From VBDM01 sp035702665 (GTDB lineage Bacteria; Pseudomonadota; Gammaproteobacteria; Burkholderiales; SG8-39): a stretch of 64,000 nt of DNA. The stretch covers positions 1-64,000 of the forward strand of contig DASSQD010000018.1 in assembly GCA_035702665.1 (NCBI GenBank), given 5' to 3'. A program made the position numbers and the translations under genes. Under the pieces are notes generated by a model that searched no databases, was not told the origin of the DNA, and saw only the letters and a list, made by a program, of their open reading frames with translations. Positions within the stretch are counted from its first letter, which is position 1; every line of letters starts with the position of its first letter. Below, one piece after another: positions 1 through 8,592 of this stretch.

Positions 1-695
1 GAAACGACCAGCTGAGCGAGCAGCGTGTGCCCCTTGCGCATCGACATGCCGTTCTTCGCGACGATCTCCCGGAAGAGCTTGGTCCCTCTCGCCTCGCCCA
101 GCTCGCTCATCATCCCCGCCAGCCAGTCGGCGTCCTCCTGCTCGATGCCGAGCCTGCCCTTCCATTTCGGATCGACGAGATCCTCCCAGGACTTCGGCAG
201 GTCCTGCTTCCTCACCGCCTTGGTGTTGTACGCCTGGACGAACACGTTCATGCGCGTGCTGACCCATTCGCCGTGCGGCAGCAGCGCCGGCGCGATCAGG
301 TCGGCCAGGTAAGGCGACTTCACGAGCTGCAGGATCTTCTCCCGGTGCATGGACTCCATCTCGGGGCCGTTGGTCTCGGCGACGTCCATCGCGTGCCGGT
401 TCGCGCGCGCCTCCGCGAGCGCGCGCTGCAGCACTTTCTCCGAGCTCGAGCGCCACATGCTCACGTGGACGCCGTACTTCTTCTCGTACGCCGCGGCGAC
501 GGCCCCGATGTCGTCGGCCTGGGCGGACGTATACAGGTTGAGCTCGCCCTCTTTCTTTGCGCCCTCGACCAGCTTCTGCAGCCGGTCGGGCCCGGCATAA
601 AGGGCGACGTCGGCCGCGGTGGCGTTCGGCTTGACCTGCGCGTGAGCGGGAAGGGCGGCGAGCAGCAGCGCCGCGGCGAGAAGTCGGCGATTCAT
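1..695 (-). CDS. ABC transporter periplasmic substrate-binding protein (partial)
   Basis: Reading leftwards from an ATG at 695, the protein begins with a signal peptide (basic MNRR, then an Ala/Leu-rich core ending AHAQ). A class-2 periplasmic binding fold of the Fe3+/spermidine/thiamine type follows: a KEGELNLYTS-type first strand and a later SWEDLVDPKWKGRLG segment typical of this family. The frame stays open to the window edge, so the C-terminus (roughly the last third) is missing. It lies 51 bases downstream of the ATPase and permease genes on the same strand and is presumably their receptor. The ligand cannot be read from the sequence. The neighbouring hydantoinase/carboxylase-type genes suggest a small organic compound rather than iron, but this is inference. 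Confidence 0.88.
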   Translation of the reverse strand, partial: MNRRLLAAALLLAALPAHAQVKPNATAADVALYAGPDRLQKLVEGAKKEGELNLYTSAQADDIGAVAAAYEKKYGVHVSMWRSSSEKVLQRALAEARANRHAMDVAETNGPEMESMHREKILQLVKSPYLADLIAPALLPHGEWVSTRMNVFVQAYNTKAVRKQDLPKSWEDLVDPKWKGRLGIEQEDADWLAGMMSELGEARGTKLFREIVAKNGMSMRKGHTLLAQLVV

Positions 696-746
696 GAACT
701 TCGACTTCTACCCCGGGGCCGGCGCGCTGTCAACGCAAGCCGGGCG

Positions 747-1826
747 CTACGTCCTGAAAGCGACGCATTTTTCGGGCGGGAGCCTGACCCAGATCGGGTC
801 TCCGATGGGCGTGCGCAGCGAGGGGTGGCGGCGCGACAGCAGAATGCGCTCGCCGAGCTTCACCTGGAAGTCGACGAACTCGCCGAGGAATACCTTCTGG
901 TCGACGCGCCCCTGCCACACGTTCGCGCCCCCGGGCCTGGCCTCGGAGAGCTCAACGTCCTCCGGCCGCACCGACAGCACGACGCGGTCGCCCTCGCGCA
1001 GCTCCTCGCCCGCGTGGATCTCGAGGTCGCCGATTCCCGTGCGTGCGCGGCCGCGCGCGATCATCTCGCCGTCGATGAAATTGGTCGTGCCGACGAAGTC
1101 GGCGACGAAGCGGCTGCGCGGCTTCTCGTAGATGTCGCGCGGCGGGCCGATCTGCTGGATGCGCCCCTCGTTCATTACCGCGATCGAGTGGGAGAGCGCC
1201 AGCGCCTCGCTCTGGTCGTGCGTGACGTAGACCGTGGTGATCTTGAGCTCGCGCTGGAGGCGCTTGAGCTCGAAGCGCATGCGCTCGCGCAGCTTCGCGT
1301 CGAGATTTGAAAGCGGCTCGTCGAGCAGCAGCAGCTGCGGCTCCATCGCCAGCGCCCGGGCGAGCGCGAGGCGCTGCTGCTGACCCCCGGAGAGCCTGGT
1401 CGCCTCGCGCTCGGCGAAGGCCTCGAGCTGCACGGCGGTGAGGACGCGCATGACTTTCTCGCGAATCTCCTTCCGCGAGAGCCGCCGCGCGCCGACCTGC
1501 AGGGGGAAAGCCGTGTTCTGGAACACGTTCATGTGCGGCCAGATCGCGTAGGACTGGAACACCATGCCGAAGCCGCGCCGGTTGGGCGCGACGAAGATGC
1601 CGCGGCTCGCCGAGTACACCACGCGGCCGCCGACGCTGATCTCCCCCGAGCGCGGCCGCTCGAGGCCCGCGATCGAGCGGAGGGTCGTCGTCTTTCCGCA
1701 GCCGCTGGGGCCGAGCAGCGTGAACAGCCGGCCCTCGGGGACCTCGAAGCTCACGTCCTGCGCCGCCCTGACGACGTCGCCGCGCTCGTTCGGGTACTCC
1801 GTGTTGAGGCCTTCGACTTTCAGCAC
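747..1826 (-). CDS. ABC transporter ATP-binding protein, Fe3+/polyamine type
   Basis: A 359-residue ATPase of the FbpC/PotA/UgpC group. Visible motifs are Walker A GPSGCGKT (about residues 39-46), Q-loop Q91, signature LSGGQ (145-149), Walker B LLLLDE (165-170), and a C-terminal regulatory TOBE-like region with VLSVRPEDVEL. It would energise import through the fused permease encoded 4 bases upstream. Start MLKVEGLNTEY is the natural N-terminus for the family. Function as an importer ATPase is secure; the substrate is unknown. Confidence 0.95.
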   Translation of the reverse strand: MLKVEGLNTEYPNERGDVVRAAQDVSFEVPEGRLFTLLGPSGCGKTTTLRSIAGLERPRSGEISVGGRVVYSASRGIFVAPNRRGFGMVFQSYAIWPHMNVFQNTAFPLQVGARRLSRKEIREKVMRVLTAVQLEAFAEREATRLSGGQQQRLALARALAMEPQLLLLDEPLSNLDAKLRERMRFELKRLQRELKITTVYVTHDQSEALALSHSIAVMNEGRIQQIGPPRDIYEKPRSRFVADFVGTTNFIDGEMIARGRARTGIGDLEIHAGEELREGDRVVLSVRPEDVELSEARPGGANVWQGRVDQKVFLGEFVDFQVKLGERILLSRRHPSLRTPIGDPIWVRLPPEKCVAFRT

Positions 1827-1830
1827 GCGC

Positions 1831-3546
1831 CTACTCCCTGACGCCGAACTTGCCGCCCAGCCACTGCGCGGCGATCACCAGGACGAAGAGCGCGAGGATG
1901 AAAAGCACGCCCAGCGCCGACAGCTCGACGTACTGGCCGTTCTCCCACAGCTCCCAGATCGTGATCGACAGCACTTCGGTGCCCGGGCTGTAGAGCAGGA
2001 TCGAGCTGGAGAGCTCGCGGATCGACACGATCATCACGTAGATCCAGCCGGCGACGAGGCCGGGCTTGAGGAGCGGCAGCACGACGCGCACGAAGGTCGT
2101 GCCCCAGGCGGCGCCGCTCATCGCCGCGGATTCCTCGAGCTCCTTGTGGATCTGCAGCATCGAGGCGGTGTTGTAGCGCAGCCCGTAGGGCATGAAGCGC
2201 GTCACGTAAGCGATGAACATGATCCACATCGTGCCGTAGATTCCGACGTCGACGTTGAGATAGAAGATCATGATCGAGAGGCCGAGCACGAGGCCGGGGA
2301 ACACCATGGGGAGCGAGGCGACGTTGTCGAGCAGCCAGCGCCCCGGGATACGGGTCTTCACGACGATCCAGCAGATCACCGACGTCACGAGCATGATCAG
2401 CGTCGCGCTGCCGAACGACAGGACCAGCGTGTTCCACACGGTGCGCGGAAGGTTCGGGTAGCTGAAGATGAAGCGGTAGGGGTCGAGGGTGAGGTTGCGC
2501 AGCGCCTGCCAGGACGGGACCGCGTAGAACTTCTGGAACGAGGACCACAGGAGCACCGCGAAGGGCAGCACCACGATCATCAGGAAATAGAGGATGAACA
2601 CGGCCGCGCAGAGCCAACGCCACGGGCCGAGGTCGATCCGCCGGGGCCGGTACCCCTTGCCCGTCATGGTCGCGTACCTGCTGCCGCGGCTCGACAGGCG
2701 CGACACGAAGTACACGCCGATCGAGGTGATCGCGAGGAGGGTCATCCCGTACGCGGAGGCGAGACCGATGTGGCTCGGGTAGCGGTGCACCGCCTGGTAG
2801 ATCGCGGAAGTGAACACGTGGATCCCGACCGGAAGCCCGAGGAGCGCAGGCACCTCGAAGGACTCGATCGCTCGCACGAAGAGCACGAGCAGCGTCGCGA
2901 GGATCGCGGGCCAGGCGAGCCTGAGCGTCACCTTCCGCGCGACCTGGAAGAGATTGGCGCCGCTCATGGTCGCGGACTCCTCGAGCGAGGGATCCATCGC
3001 GCGGAACGCCGCCGTCATCAGCAGGAACGCCATCGGCGAATAGTGCAGGCCGTCGACCCACATCATCCCCCACAGCGAGTAGACGTTGAACAGCGGCTTC
3101 TCCAGGCCGAACCAGTCCTGCAGGGCGAGGTTGAGGATGCCGATCTTGGGGCTGCCGAGCAGGATCCACGCTACCGTGAAGAGGATGCCGGGGATGACGA
3201 GCGGAATGATCGACAGGGCGAAGAACAGCGTCTTGAACGGCGTGTTGGTGCGCTCGTTCATCCACGCGAGCGCCGTGCCGAGGGTGAACGAGAACAGGGA
3301 TGCGCCCATCGCGAACTGCAGCGAATTCCAGAAGAGCCGCGCGGTGTCGCTCGAGCCGTACGCGGTCGCATAGTTCTCGAGCGTGAACTCCGCGGCCTTC
3401 GAGGCGGTCTGCGGCGTGAAGAAGCTCTGCCACAGGAGAAAGGCGAGCGGCACCACCGCAATGTAGACGGTGAAGGCGACGCACAGCCCGATGACCGCCC
3501 ACTTCCAGTCGAGCTGGCGCGGCAGCGCAGGCGCCGCCGCCGTCAT
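1831..3546 (-). CDS. ABC transporter permease, two fused permease domains
   Basis: A 571-residue inner-membrane protein with about twelve hydrophobic segments. It holds two tandem binding-protein-dependent permease domains. Each half has an EAA-type loop that contacts the ATPase (SATMSGANLFQVARKV near residue 195 and SAAMSGAAWGTTFVRVVLP near 465). This double-length layout is known for FbpB/ThiP-type permeases, so a single chain replaces the usual homo- or heterodimer. Its ATG overlaps the stop of hyuB by four bases (ATGA at 3543-3546), so translation of the enzyme and transporter genes is probably coupled. Confidence 0.93.
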   Translation of the reverse strand: MTAAAPALPRQLDWKWAVIGLCVAFTVYIAVVPLAFLLWQSFFTPQTASKAAEFTLENYATAYGSSDTARLFWNSLQFAMGASLFSFTLGTALAWMNERTNTPFKTLFFALSIIPLVIPGILFTVAWILLGSPKIGILNLALQDWFGLEKPLFNVYSLWGMMWVDGLHYSPMAFLLMTAAFRAMDPSLEESATMSGANLFQVARKVTLRLAWPAILATLLVLFVRAIESFEVPALLGLPVGIHVFTSAIYQAVHRYPSHIGLASAYGMTLLAITSIGVYFVSRLSSRGSRYATMTGKGYRPRRIDLGPWRWLCAAVFILYFLMIVVLPFAVLLWSSFQKFYAVPSWQALRNLTLDPYRFIFSYPNLPRTVWNTLVLSFGSATLIMLVTSVICWIVVKTRIPGRWLLDNVASLPMVFPGLVLGLSIMIFYLNVDVGIYGTMWIMFIAYVTRFMPYGLRYNTASMLQIHKELEESAAMSGAAWGTTFVRVVLPLLKPGLVAGWIYVMIVSIRELSSSILLYSPGTEVLSITIWELWENGQYVELSALGVLFILALFVLVIAAQWLGGKFGVRE

Positions 3547-5834
3547 CGCAGATTAAACTCCTTCGTGTCGAGCTCGATGTCGCGCAGCAGCTCGTCGTCG
3601 GCGCGCGCGATCTCGTTCTCGACCAGGGCCCCGCACCCCGGGCAGTAGAACTGGCGGAACACCGGCCGGTCGTCGATGTAGCGCCTGTAGTCCCCGATGT
3701 TGGGGTTGGCGGCGCTGATGTCGGACTCGCGGCGCACGCAGTGGTCCTTGTAGTTCTCGCGCACGGGGCCGAGGTCCGCGGAGCATTTCGCGCAGGCGCA
3801 CCGCAGGCCGCCGCCTTCGCGCCTCAGCTCGAGGTTGTCGGTGATGCGCGCGACGATCTTGCCCGAAAGCATCGCCGCGCCCTCCTTGCGGTTCGCCGCG
3901 CGCATCTCGGCGCGGAGCTTCTTGGTCGCGACGGGGTCGAGGCGGTCGCGGTCGATCACGACCCCGTAAATCGCGCGCGCCGCCGCCAGGGACACCGAGC
4001 GCTGGTCGAGCACGTCCTCGCGCACCTTGAGCGGATCGCGCTCGAGCGGGTCGCCGAAGCCGCCCGCCGCCGACCAGATCACGGCGTACACGTCGTCGGG
4101 CTTCTGGACGAAGTTCTCCTGGCGCAGCTGCAGCGTGACCTCCTCGCCCTTGACCTGCGCGATGTCGGTCGGGATCTCGAGCTTCTTCAGCCGATTGAAG
4201 ATGTCCGTCCCGCGCTTGAACTTGTAGACGTTGACCGACCCCGGATAGCCGCCCATCATGCCGGGCGACGTCGGCATGGCGTTGCCGGAGGACAGCGTGT
4301 CCTGGGTGATCGCGTCGGTGTGGTGGGGAATGAAGCAGGACTCGGCCGAGAGCCCGCCGCGGTTCCTGCCTGCGCCGCCCGAGTCCACGACTTCCTTGCG
4401 GTACAGGAACAGCAGCGGAAAGGTCTGCTCGGTGTGCTCCACATTGGGCAGCTTGCAGATCGGCGTCCTGGACTGCCCGCCGGTCGAGATGCCGTCGCCG
4501 GTCGCAAAGGCGCCGATCGCTCCGCCGATCGGGTCGACGAGCAGGTAGCCGTAGCGCTCGCCCCACTGGTCGGTGCCGCGGAAGATGGTCGCCGGCCATT
4601 GGCTGGTGCCGCCGATGCACATGATGTCCTTCCGCATCTCGGGGTCGGCGTGGATCATCTTCGAGAGCACGTTGTAGGCGGGATAGAGCGATATCTCCAT
4701 CGCCTGCACCGGCGCGGTCGATACCGAGGCGGGGAAGTTCGCGCAGTTGAAGGTGCCGGGCGTCGGGTCGAAGTCGACGTGGCGCAGCGCCCCGCCGATC
4801 GAAAAGTACTGGTCCCAGCACAGCAACTGGTTCAGCGCCACCATTATCGAGCCGCGCCAGCCCGAGTACGTGGCGTTCATGGCGCCGTCCTGGGGCGCGC
4901 TGCCGTCGTTTTCGAAGACGAGCCTGTTGCCCTTCTTCTTCAGCGTCAGCATCACGCGGTGCGTGCGCCGGTCGCCCGGACGGCAGCATTCGACGTAGGT
5001 GCGCTCGCGCCACACGCCGTCGGGCAGGCGCTTGAGTTTCGCTAGGAAGGCCTGCTCGCCGTTGTCGAGGATCTTCCGCATCACGCCCTTCACCACTTCC
5101 GGCCCGTAGCGCTTCACCAGGGACAGCACACGGTCGCGCGCGGTGATGTTGCCGGCGAGCTGTGCGCGAAAGTCGAGCGCCACCGCCTCGGGCTTGCGTG
5201 AGGAGCGCAGGTACAGCTCCTCGATGTCGCGGCGGATATCGTTGCCCTCGATGATCTTCACCGGCGGGATGCACATGCCCTCGTCGAACGCGTCCCGGGC
5301 GCCGCCGCAGAAGGACGAGGGCGTGATGCCGCCCAGGTCGTACTGGTGCAGGCAGTTCGTCACCCAGCAGAACAGCTCCCCTTTCCAGAACACGGGGCAG
5401 ATCAGCATCACGTCCTGCTGGTGCGCCGCGCCCACCCAGGGGTCGTTGGCGAGGAACATGTCGCCCTCGCGGATCCCCGGGTTGTCGCTGCGGTACTCCA
5501 GGACCCACTTCACCTGCGTATCGGTCACGCCGGACATGTACTGCATGTAGGGGCCGAAGTAGATGAACTCGCCGTCCTCCGTGAGGATCGACGGATTGAG
5601 GTCGAGCGCGTACATCGCCACCGGCGAGCCCGAGAGCCGCTGGATCGTCGCGCCGTGCTCTTCGTTCACGTGCCACAGGCTGTGGCGGATCACCTCGTAG
5701 GTGATCGGGTCGATCTTCTTCGCGCTCTTCCGATGCAGCTTGAGCTTCGGAGATATCTTGAGATGCTTCGGCGGCACGTAGCCCAGCGTCCGGCCGTCGA
5801 AGACCGCGTCCTTCATTTCGCTCACTTTGGGCAT
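3543..5834 (-). CDS. hyuB: Hydantoinase B/acetone carboxylase-type subunit with C-terminal Cys-rich domain
   Basis: A 763-residue protein; start MPKVSEMKD at 5834 was chosen because it lies 5 bases after the hyuA stop. The open frame extends further upstream but only across hyuA. The core (DPITYEVIRHSLWHVNEEHGATIQRLSGS onwards; segments NDPWVGAAHQQD and GGFGDPLERDP) is the hydantoinase B/oxoprolinase fold found in N-methylhydantoinases and in acetone/acetophenone carboxylases. Typical HyuB proteins have about 520-590 residues. Here about 150 extra residues follow, with cysteine pairs (CACAKC, later CPGC) that resemble the zinc-binding gamma subunit of acetone carboxylase. I infer an ATP-dependent carboxylase or amidohydrolase with HyuA; the substrate is unknown. 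Confidence 0.87.
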   Translation of the reverse strand: MPKVSEMKDAVFDGRTLGYVPPKHLKISPKLKLHRKSAKKIDPITYEVIRHSLWHVNEEHGATIQRLSGSPVAMYALDLNPSILTEDGEFIYFGPYMQYMSGVTDTQVKWVLEYRSDNPGIREGDMFLANDPWVGAAHQQDVMLICPVFWKGELFCWVTNCLHQYDLGGITPSSFCGGARDAFDEGMCIPPVKIIEGNDIRRDIEELYLRSSRKPEAVALDFRAQLAGNITARDRVLSLVKRYGPEVVKGVMRKILDNGEQAFLAKLKRLPDGVWRERTYVECCRPGDRRTHRVMLTLKKKGNRLVFENDGSAPQDGAMNATYSGWRGSIMVALNQLLCWDQYFSIGGALRHVDFDPTPGTFNCANFPASVSTAPVQAMEISLYPAYNVLSKMIHADPEMRKDIMCIGGTSQWPATIFRGTDQWGERYGYLLVDPIGGAIGAFATGDGISTGGQSRTPICKLPNVEHTEQTFPLLFLYRKEVVDSGGAGRNRGGLSAESCFIPHHTDAITQDTLSSGNAMPTSPGMMGGYPGSVNVYKFKRGTDIFNRLKKLEIPTDIAQVKGEEVTLQLRQENFVQKPDDVYAVIWSAAGGFGDPLERDPLKVREDVLDQRSVSLAAARAIYGVVIDRDRLDPVATKKLRAEMRAANRKEGAAMLSGKIVARITDNLELRREGGGLRCACAKCSADLGPVRENYKDHCVRRESDISAANPNIGDYRRYIDDRPVFRQFYCPGCGALVENEIARADDELLRDIELDTKEFNLR

Positions 5835-5839
5835 GGAGA

Positions 5840-7945
5840 CTACTTTCCGAAGAGGATTTCGAAGTTGCCGAACTTGTCGACCTTGAGGGTTCGCCCTGGA
5901 TGCACGACCACGGTGGTGTCGGTCGTCTCGACCACGGCAGGTCCCTGGACCGAATTGCCGGGGACGAGGAAGGCGCCGTCGTAGATCGGCGTCGTCGCGC
6001 TCCTTTTCAGCTCGGCCCAGTAGACGCTGCGCTTCCCGCGCTTCGCCTTTGCGTCGATCCTCGCGCTCAGCTTCCTCGAGGCGGAGAGCTTCGGCCGCGG
6101 GGTCGCCGCGGTCGCACGGAGGCGCAGCGTCACGATCTCCAGCCGCGCGTCCGCGTACGACGAGCCCCGCCCGTAGAGCTGCTCGTAGCGCTGCTCGAAG
6201 CGCTTGCGCAACGCCGCGAAGAATGCCGCCTTCACGCGCCTCTCGGGCAACATGACCTCGACCTCGTTGATCTGCCCGCGATGGCGCATGTCGAGCGAGA
6301 AAGAAAAGCGCCGGCGCGGCTTCTCGATCCCGTCCCGGTCCATCTGTGCGTTGGCCTTCGACTCGAGCGCAGCGAGGACCTCGTTGAGGCGATCGGCCTC
6401 GAAGGGGCTCGTCTGGATGTCGACCTGCTCGTAGACGTGAAGGATATCGGCCGAGGCCGCGCCGAAGGCGCACCAGGTCGAAGCGATCTCCTTTTGCGGA
6501 ATCACCACCTTCTGCACGCCGAGCTCTCTCGCGAACACGCCGGCGTGCGCCGGTCCCGCGCCGCCGAAGGCAAACAGCACGAAGTCGCGCGGGTCGAAGC
6601 CCTTTTCGACCGTCATCTTGCGGATGATGTCGGCCATCTTGAACTCGGCGATTCTCGCGATGCCCGCCGCCGCCTGGAAGAGCGTGAGACCCAGGCCATC
6701 GGCGACGCGCTGCACCGCCTCGATCGACTTCTTCTTGTCGAGCGTGATGCGGCCGCCGAGGAAATTGTCCGGGTTGATGGTTCCGAGGACGACGTCAGCA
6801 TCGGTGACGGTGGCAATCGTCCCGCCTTTGCCGTAGCACGCCGGCCCCGGGTCGGCGCCCGCGGACTCCGGTCCGACCGAAAGCGTCTTCGACGCGGCGT
6901 CCACCCGGGCGAGCGAGCCGCCGCCCGACCCGATCGCCTGGATGTCGACCTTGGGCAGGAAGTACTCGTACTGGACCACGTTCGAGACGAAGGAGTATTC
7001 GGGCTGCCCGTCGTGGACGATGCCGACGTCGAACGAGGTGCCGCCCATGTCGGTAGTGATGATGTTCGGCAGCCCCATGAGCTTGCCGAGGTACACCGAC
7101 CCGGTGACGCCCGACACCGGCCCCGAGTCGAGCGTCAGCAGCGGCGACTGCATCGCGTGGTCGACCGAGATCGAGCCGCCGCCGCACTGGGTGATCTGCA
7201 GCGGCTGCGTGTAGCCCGAGGCCTTGAGCTGGCGGTCGAGATTGCCGAGGTACTTCGCCATCACCGGCCCGATGTAGGCGTTCAGCGCCGTGGCGGTGGT
7301 GCGCTCGTACTCGCCCCACTTGGGCGCGATCTCGACGGAGCAGGACACGAACAGCTGCGGGGCGAGGTTGTGGATCATCTGCTTCAAGCGCCGCTCGTGC
7401 TCCGGATTCTTGAACGACCACAGGAAGCACACCGCGATCGCGTCCACGCCCTGCGACACGAGCTGCCGGATCGCGACCTCGGCCTCGGCTTCGTTCAGCG
7501 GAACCACCACCTCGCCGAAGCAGTCGACGCGTTCGGACACGCCCTCGATCAGGCGCTTGGGAACGATCGGCGAAGGCTTCTGGCTCGAGGGAAAGTGCAC
7601 GACCTTGGCGATGTCGCGCGAGGACACGCCGCGCGAGCCGCGCATGATGTGGATCGCATCCTCGTGGCCGCGCGTGGTGATCAGCCCGACCTTGGCGCCC
7701 TTGCGCTGGATCAGCGCGTTCGTGCCGACGGTCGTTCCGTGCGTGAGCACCTCGACCTCGCGGCAGAATTGCTCGAACGACAGGCCCAAGCGCTCGGCGG
7801 CGATGCGCATCGCGGCGAGCATGCCCTCGGCGAAGTCGCGCGGGGTCGAGGAAGCCTTGGTGGCGGTGATGTGTCCTGAGCGGTCGAGCACCACGCAGTC
7901 GGTGAAGGTGCCGCCGATGTCCACGCCGACCAGAAGCCGTGCCAC
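5840..7945 (-). CDS. hyuA: Hydantoinase A/acetone carboxylase-type ATPase subunit
   Basis: A 701-residue partner of HyuB. A GTG at 7945 is taken as the start because the family N-terminus LLVGVDIGGTFTDCVV follows at once. The longer upstream frame reads through non-homologous, low-complexity sequence. The actin/ASKHA-type phosphate loop (DIGGTFTD), the hydantoinase A core (HGTTVGTNALI, TTDMGGTSFDVG, FGGAGPAHA) and the C-terminal VQGPAVVETTDTTVVV motif are all present. In this family the subunit uses ATP to activate its substrate (hydantoin ring, ketone or phenol). It is the first gene of the minus-strand hyuAB-transporter run. Only 123 bases separate it from the divergent small genes, so the operon promoter should lie there. 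Confidence 0.93.
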   Translation of the reverse strand: MARLLVGVDIGGTFTDCVVLDRSGHITATKASSTPRDFAEGMLAAMRIAAERLGLSFEQFCREVEVLTHGTTVGTNALIQRKGAKVGLITTRGHEDAIHIMRGSRGVSSRDIAKVVHFPSSQKPSPIVPKRLIEGVSERVDCFGEVVVPLNEAEAEVAIRQLVSQGVDAIAVCFLWSFKNPEHERRLKQMIHNLAPQLFVSCSVEIAPKWGEYERTTATALNAYIGPVMAKYLGNLDRQLKASGYTQPLQITQCGGGSISVDHAMQSPLLTLDSGPVSGVTGSVYLGKLMGLPNIITTDMGGTSFDVGIVHDGQPEYSFVSNVVQYEYFLPKVDIQAIGSGGGSLARVDAASKTLSVGPESAGADPGPACYGKGGTIATVTDADVVLGTINPDNFLGGRITLDKKKSIEAVQRVADGLGLTLFQAAAGIARIAEFKMADIIRKMTVEKGFDPRDFVLFAFGGAGPAHAGVFARELGVQKVVIPQKEIASTWCAFGAASADILHVYEQVDIQTSPFEADRLNEVLAALESKANAQMDRDGIEKPRRRFSFSLDMRHRGQINEVEVMLPERRVKAAFFAALRKRFEQRYEQLYGRGSSYADARLEIVTLRLRATAATPRPKLSASRKLSARIDAKAKRGKRSVYWAELKRSATTPIYDGAFLVPGNSVQGPAVVETTDTTVVVHPGRTLKVDKFGNFEILFGK

Positions 7946-8068
7946 TTGTTCTTTCCGCCTATGCCCGTTCCGAGGGCGGGATGGTAGCGTATTTTTACGG
8001 GGAACCAGGGCCGCGGAGGCAATCGGGCTTACACTCGAGGGTTTCCAACCCGAGGGACGCGACCGCCC
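7946..8068. promoter_or_regulatory. Divergent intergenic region, hyuA / small genes
   Basis: A 123-base gap between genes transcribed outward. It must hold the promoter of the hyuAB-ABC run on the minus strand and possibly one for the small plus-strand genes. An imperfect inverted repeat (CTCGAGGGTT / AACCCGAG) lies at about 8033-8053. No convincing -35/-10 pair was found. Confidence 0.3.
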
Positions 8069-8242
8069 ATGGCAAAGCCCAACTACGCCTTCGCGCGACG
8101 TCAGAGAGATCTTGCCAAGAAACAGAAACAGGAAGAAAAGCGGCGGCGCAAGGCAGGTGCTCCCGATATCGCTCCCAATGCCGAAGCCACCGATGCGCAG
8201 TTCCCGCCGCCGCCTCCGAAGCCCGACACTCCGGCAAGCTGA
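8069..8242 (+). CDS. Small basic protein, 57 aa, uncharacterised
   Basis: ATG at 8069 to TGA at 8242. The product begins MAKPNYAFARRQRDLAKKQK, continues with a KQEEKRRRK cluster, and ends in a Pro-rich tail (PPPPPKPDTPAS). The N-terminal pattern (MAKPNYxFxKRQRxLAKKxK) is one I associate with a short conserved betaproteobacterial family of unknown function; that recognition is from memory. The strongly charged helical N-half suggests nucleic-acid or ribosome contact, but this is a guess. No strong ribosome-binding site is visible (GAGGGA lies about 14 bases upstream). Confidence 0.6.
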   Translation: MAKPNYAFARRQRDLAKKQKQEEKRRRKAGAPDIAPNAEATDAQFPPPPPKPDTPAS

Positions 8243-8283
8243 ATCGGCGTAAGCTGGCGCTCCCCCGAAACAAAGGAACAAAC

Positions 8284-8367
8284 ATGGGCAACCGCGACAG
8301 ACCGCGCAGGGAACCGAAGAAACCGAAGCAGCCGAAGAAGTCCGGCCCGGAGCACGTGCGTGCCTGA
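8284..8367 (+). CDS. Very small basic protein, 27 aa
   Basis: ATG at 8284 preceded by a good ribosome-binding site (AAAGGA, 6 bases away), TGA at 8365-8367. The product MGNRDRPRREPKKPKQPKKS plus seven residues is almost entirely Lys/Arg/Pro. It sits 41 bases after the 57-residue gene and overlaps the next start by 8 bases. The ribosome-binding site and the coupled layout are the reasons for calling it. Function is unknown. Confidence 0.5.
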   Translation: MGNRDRPRREPKKPKQPKKSGPEHVRA

Positions 8368-8548
8368 AGTCCCGACGCCCTTTTCCTGTCCGCTCTGCGG
8401 CGCCAACGCTTCCGAGCCCACTGTGATCACGCGCGGGGACGGGACCCGCAGCGAGGGCTGGCTCAGGTGCGCCAAGTGCCGGCGCTACCAGGTGAGCGTC
8501 GCGCCGGCCGAGCCCCACGTGCCCCCGAAAGTGAAGCGTTACCGCTGA
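8360..8548 (+). CDS. Small zinc-ribbon protein, 62 aa
   Basis: A GTG at 8360, 7 bases after GGAG, opens a 62-residue frame with two CxxC pairs: CPLCG at residues 10-14 and CAKC near residue 37. A hydrophobic and aromatic pattern between them is typical of a one-finger zinc ribbon. It overlaps the end of the 27-residue gene by 8 bases. Such proteins often bind nucleic acid or act as structural modules; nothing more specific can be read. Confidence 0.55.
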   Translation: MPEVPTPFSCPLCGANASEPTVITRGDGTRSEGWLRCAKCRRYQVSVAPAEPHVPPKVKRYR

Positions 8549-8592
8549 GGCGATGAACGGGGCGGCAAACCCACAAACTCGATCGGAACCCG

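Noticed and set aside
1564..3648. A 694-codon open frame on the plus strand, opposite the ABC permease and ATPase
   Set aside because: The translation is a low-complexity Arg/Glu/Asp-rich string, typical of the antisense of GC-rich genes. The minus strand has recognisable transporter domains.
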